Below are positions 12,830 through 13,820 of a stretch of 13,820 bases of DNA, piece by piece. The notes under the pieces were generated by a model. That model was given only the letters and a program-made list of their open reading frames with translations. It ran no database searches and was not told the origin of the DNA. The stretch spans positions 1-13,820 of the forward strand of contig JASFPJ010000056.1 of NCBI GenBank assembly GCA_050116035.1, in the 5' to 3' direction. This DNA comes from SOIA01 sp050116035 (GTDB lineage Bacteria; Acidobacteriota; Aminicenantia; Aminicenantales; Aminicenantaceae). Position 1 is the first letter of the stretch. Each line of letters opens with the position of its first letter. Position numbers and translations under genes: made by a program.

Positions 12830-13820
12830 ATGAAAACTTTAATAGGAATTCGAAGAGAAGATAAAAATCCTTGGGAAAGAAGATCTCCCTTGATTCCGAC
12901 TCATGTGCGGGAGATTATCCAGAATAATCCCATAGACATACAGCTTCAACCATCCTCAATCCGTGTCTTCCCGGACGAGGATTATCAAAAAGAAGGAGCC
13001 AGGATAGAAGAAGATCTCTCTCCCTGCTCGATCATTTTGGCTGTCAAAGAAATTCCTCTTCATTTTTTCAAAAAGGATAAAGTGTATATTTTCTTCTCTC
13101 ATACTATAAAGGGACAATCGTACAACATGCCTATGCTCAAGAAAATGATGGAGCTGGAATGCACATTGATCGATTATGAGAGGATAGTTGATGATAAAGG
13201 CCAGAGGCTGCTTTTTTTCGGCGAGCAGGCAGGTCAAGCTGGGATGATCGATACGTTGTGGGCATTAGGCCAGAGGCTGAATCATGAGAAGAAGGAAAAC
13301 CCATTTTCATCGATAAAACAGGCGTTCCATTATGAAAGTCTGGTTGAGGCCAAAGAAGAGATTGAAAGAGTCGGATGGAAAATCCATGAAAAAGGCCTGA
13401 ATCCCTCATTGGTTCCTCTGGTCTGTGGATTTGTCGGATACGGTCATGTTTCCCTAGGAGCACAGGACATTTTCGACCTTTTGCCTTTTGAAGAGATCCA
13501 ACCGGGAAATATCGCATCCCTATTTGAAGAAAAGAATTATGTATCCAATAAACTCTATAAAGTTGTCTTTAAAGAGGAGAACTTGGTTGAACCTATTGAA
13601 CCGAATGTGAGGTTTGAACTCCAGGACTACTACGACCATCCCCAGAAATACAGGTCAGTCTTTGATTCCTCCCTTCCTTTTTTTGCTATCCTCGTTAATT
13701 GTATCTTCTGGACGCCTGACTACCCGCGATTTGTCACAAAAGAAAGCCTGAAACAGTTATTTCTGGAGAATGTCAGACCTCGTCTCCGTGTGATTGGTGA
13801 TATATCCTGCGATGTCGAAG
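12830..13820 (+). CDS. Lysine-ketoglutarate reductase (LOR/AASS-type), N-terminal part, cut by window end
   Basis: This is the lysine-2-oxoglutarate reductase half of AASS-type enzymes, which condenses lysine with 2-oxoglutarate and reduces the product to saccharopine, the first step of the saccharopine route of lysine breakdown. The frame is open from the ATG at 12830 to the window edge, with 330 residues seen. An alanine-dehydrogenase/PNT-like N-terminal domain starts MKTLIGIRRE and is followed by FFSHTIKGQSYNMPMLKKM (89-106), LIDYERIVDDKGQRLLFFG (113-131) and EQAGQAGMIDTLWALG. The dinucleotide-binding turn is FVGYGHVSLGAQDIF (201-215). The segment YDHPQKYRSVFDS (268-280) and then LVNCIFWTPDYPRF and GDISCDVE match the end of the LOR domain of eukaryotic AASS as I recall it. 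No ribosome site is evident. Whether a saccharopine dehydrogenase half is fused or encoded next cannot be seen. It is divergent from cysS. Confidence 0.9.
   Translation, partial: MKTLIGIRREDKNPWERRSPLIPTHVREIIQNNPIDIQLQPSSIRVFPDEDYQKEGARIEEDLSPCSIILAVKEIPLHFFKKDKVYIFFSHTIKGQSYNMPMLKKMMELECTLIDYERIVDDKGQRLLFFGEQAGQAGMIDTLWALGQRLNHEKKENPFSSIKQAFHYESLVEAKEEIERVGWKIHEKGLNPSLVPLVCGFVGYGHVSLGAQDIFDLLPFEEIQPGNIASLFEEKNYVSNKLYKVVFKEENLVEPIEPNVRFELQDYYDHPQKYRSVFDSSLPFFAILVNCIFWTPDYPRFVTKESLKQLFLENVRPRLRVIGDISCDVE

Noticed and set aside
1..13820. CRISPR array, tRNA or rRNA gene, phage or defence cassette
   Set aside because: No regularly spaced repeats, no cloverleaf with a T-loop consensus, and no recognisable Cas, phage or toxin-antitoxin protein was found on either strand.

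Overview
The window is chromosomal DNA from a Gram-negative heterotroph. A TonB-dependent outer-membrane receptor and several secreted peptidases with Sec-type signal peptides show two membranes and a lifestyle built on peptides and amino acids. The gene mix (N-acyl-D-amino-acid deacylase, S9 and M14 exopeptidases, saccharopine-pathway lysine reductase) and the two kinds of intergenic repeat remind me of uncultured Aminicenantes/Acidobacteriota-type genomes. That placement is inference from style; no marker gene here proves it.

Layout, left to right. (1) Bases 1-1880, plus strand: the C-terminal part of an N-acyl-D-amino-acid deacylase, overlapping by ATGA a one-domain cupin, then 28 bp later a QW-repeat alpha/alpha-toroid protein of unknown function. 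(2) 1902-2252, minus strand: a small unrecognised helical protein, convergent with the toroid gene. (3) 2253-2727: a non-coding gap with degenerate copies of a dispersed inverted repeat and, at its right end, a good promoter for folK. (4) 2728-3222: folK (folate pathway). (5) 3454-5670: a TonB-dependent receptor with an N-terminal carboxypeptidase-regulatory-like domain and its own candidate promoter. (6) 5834-7939: an exported S9-family serine peptidase. (7) 8037-12549, minus strand: a compact run in transcription order cysS, yraN, then a large exported M14 zinc carboxypeptidase, convergent with the S9 gene. (8) 12550-12829: a divergent promoter region containing a 157-bp MITE-like element with 27-bp near-perfect terminal inverted repeats. 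(9) 12830 to the window edge, plus strand: the start of a lysine-ketoglutarate reductase (AASS/LOR-type), cut off by the window end.

How the parts may work together: the S9 and M14 enzymes would trim peptides in the periplasm or outside the cell, the receptor would import a scarce ligand (unidentified), the deacylase would release D-amino acids from N-acyl forms, and the lysine-ketoglutarate reductase would start lysine breakdown through saccharopine. This is a functional theme, not a proven operon. folK, yraN and cysS are housekeeping genes.

I did not find a CRISPR array, phage or defence module, tRNA or rRNA. The features most worth following are the MITE-like element between cysS and the lysine reductase, the M14 protein with a C-terminal amidotransferase-like domain, and the unassigned toroid/cupin/small-protein group.
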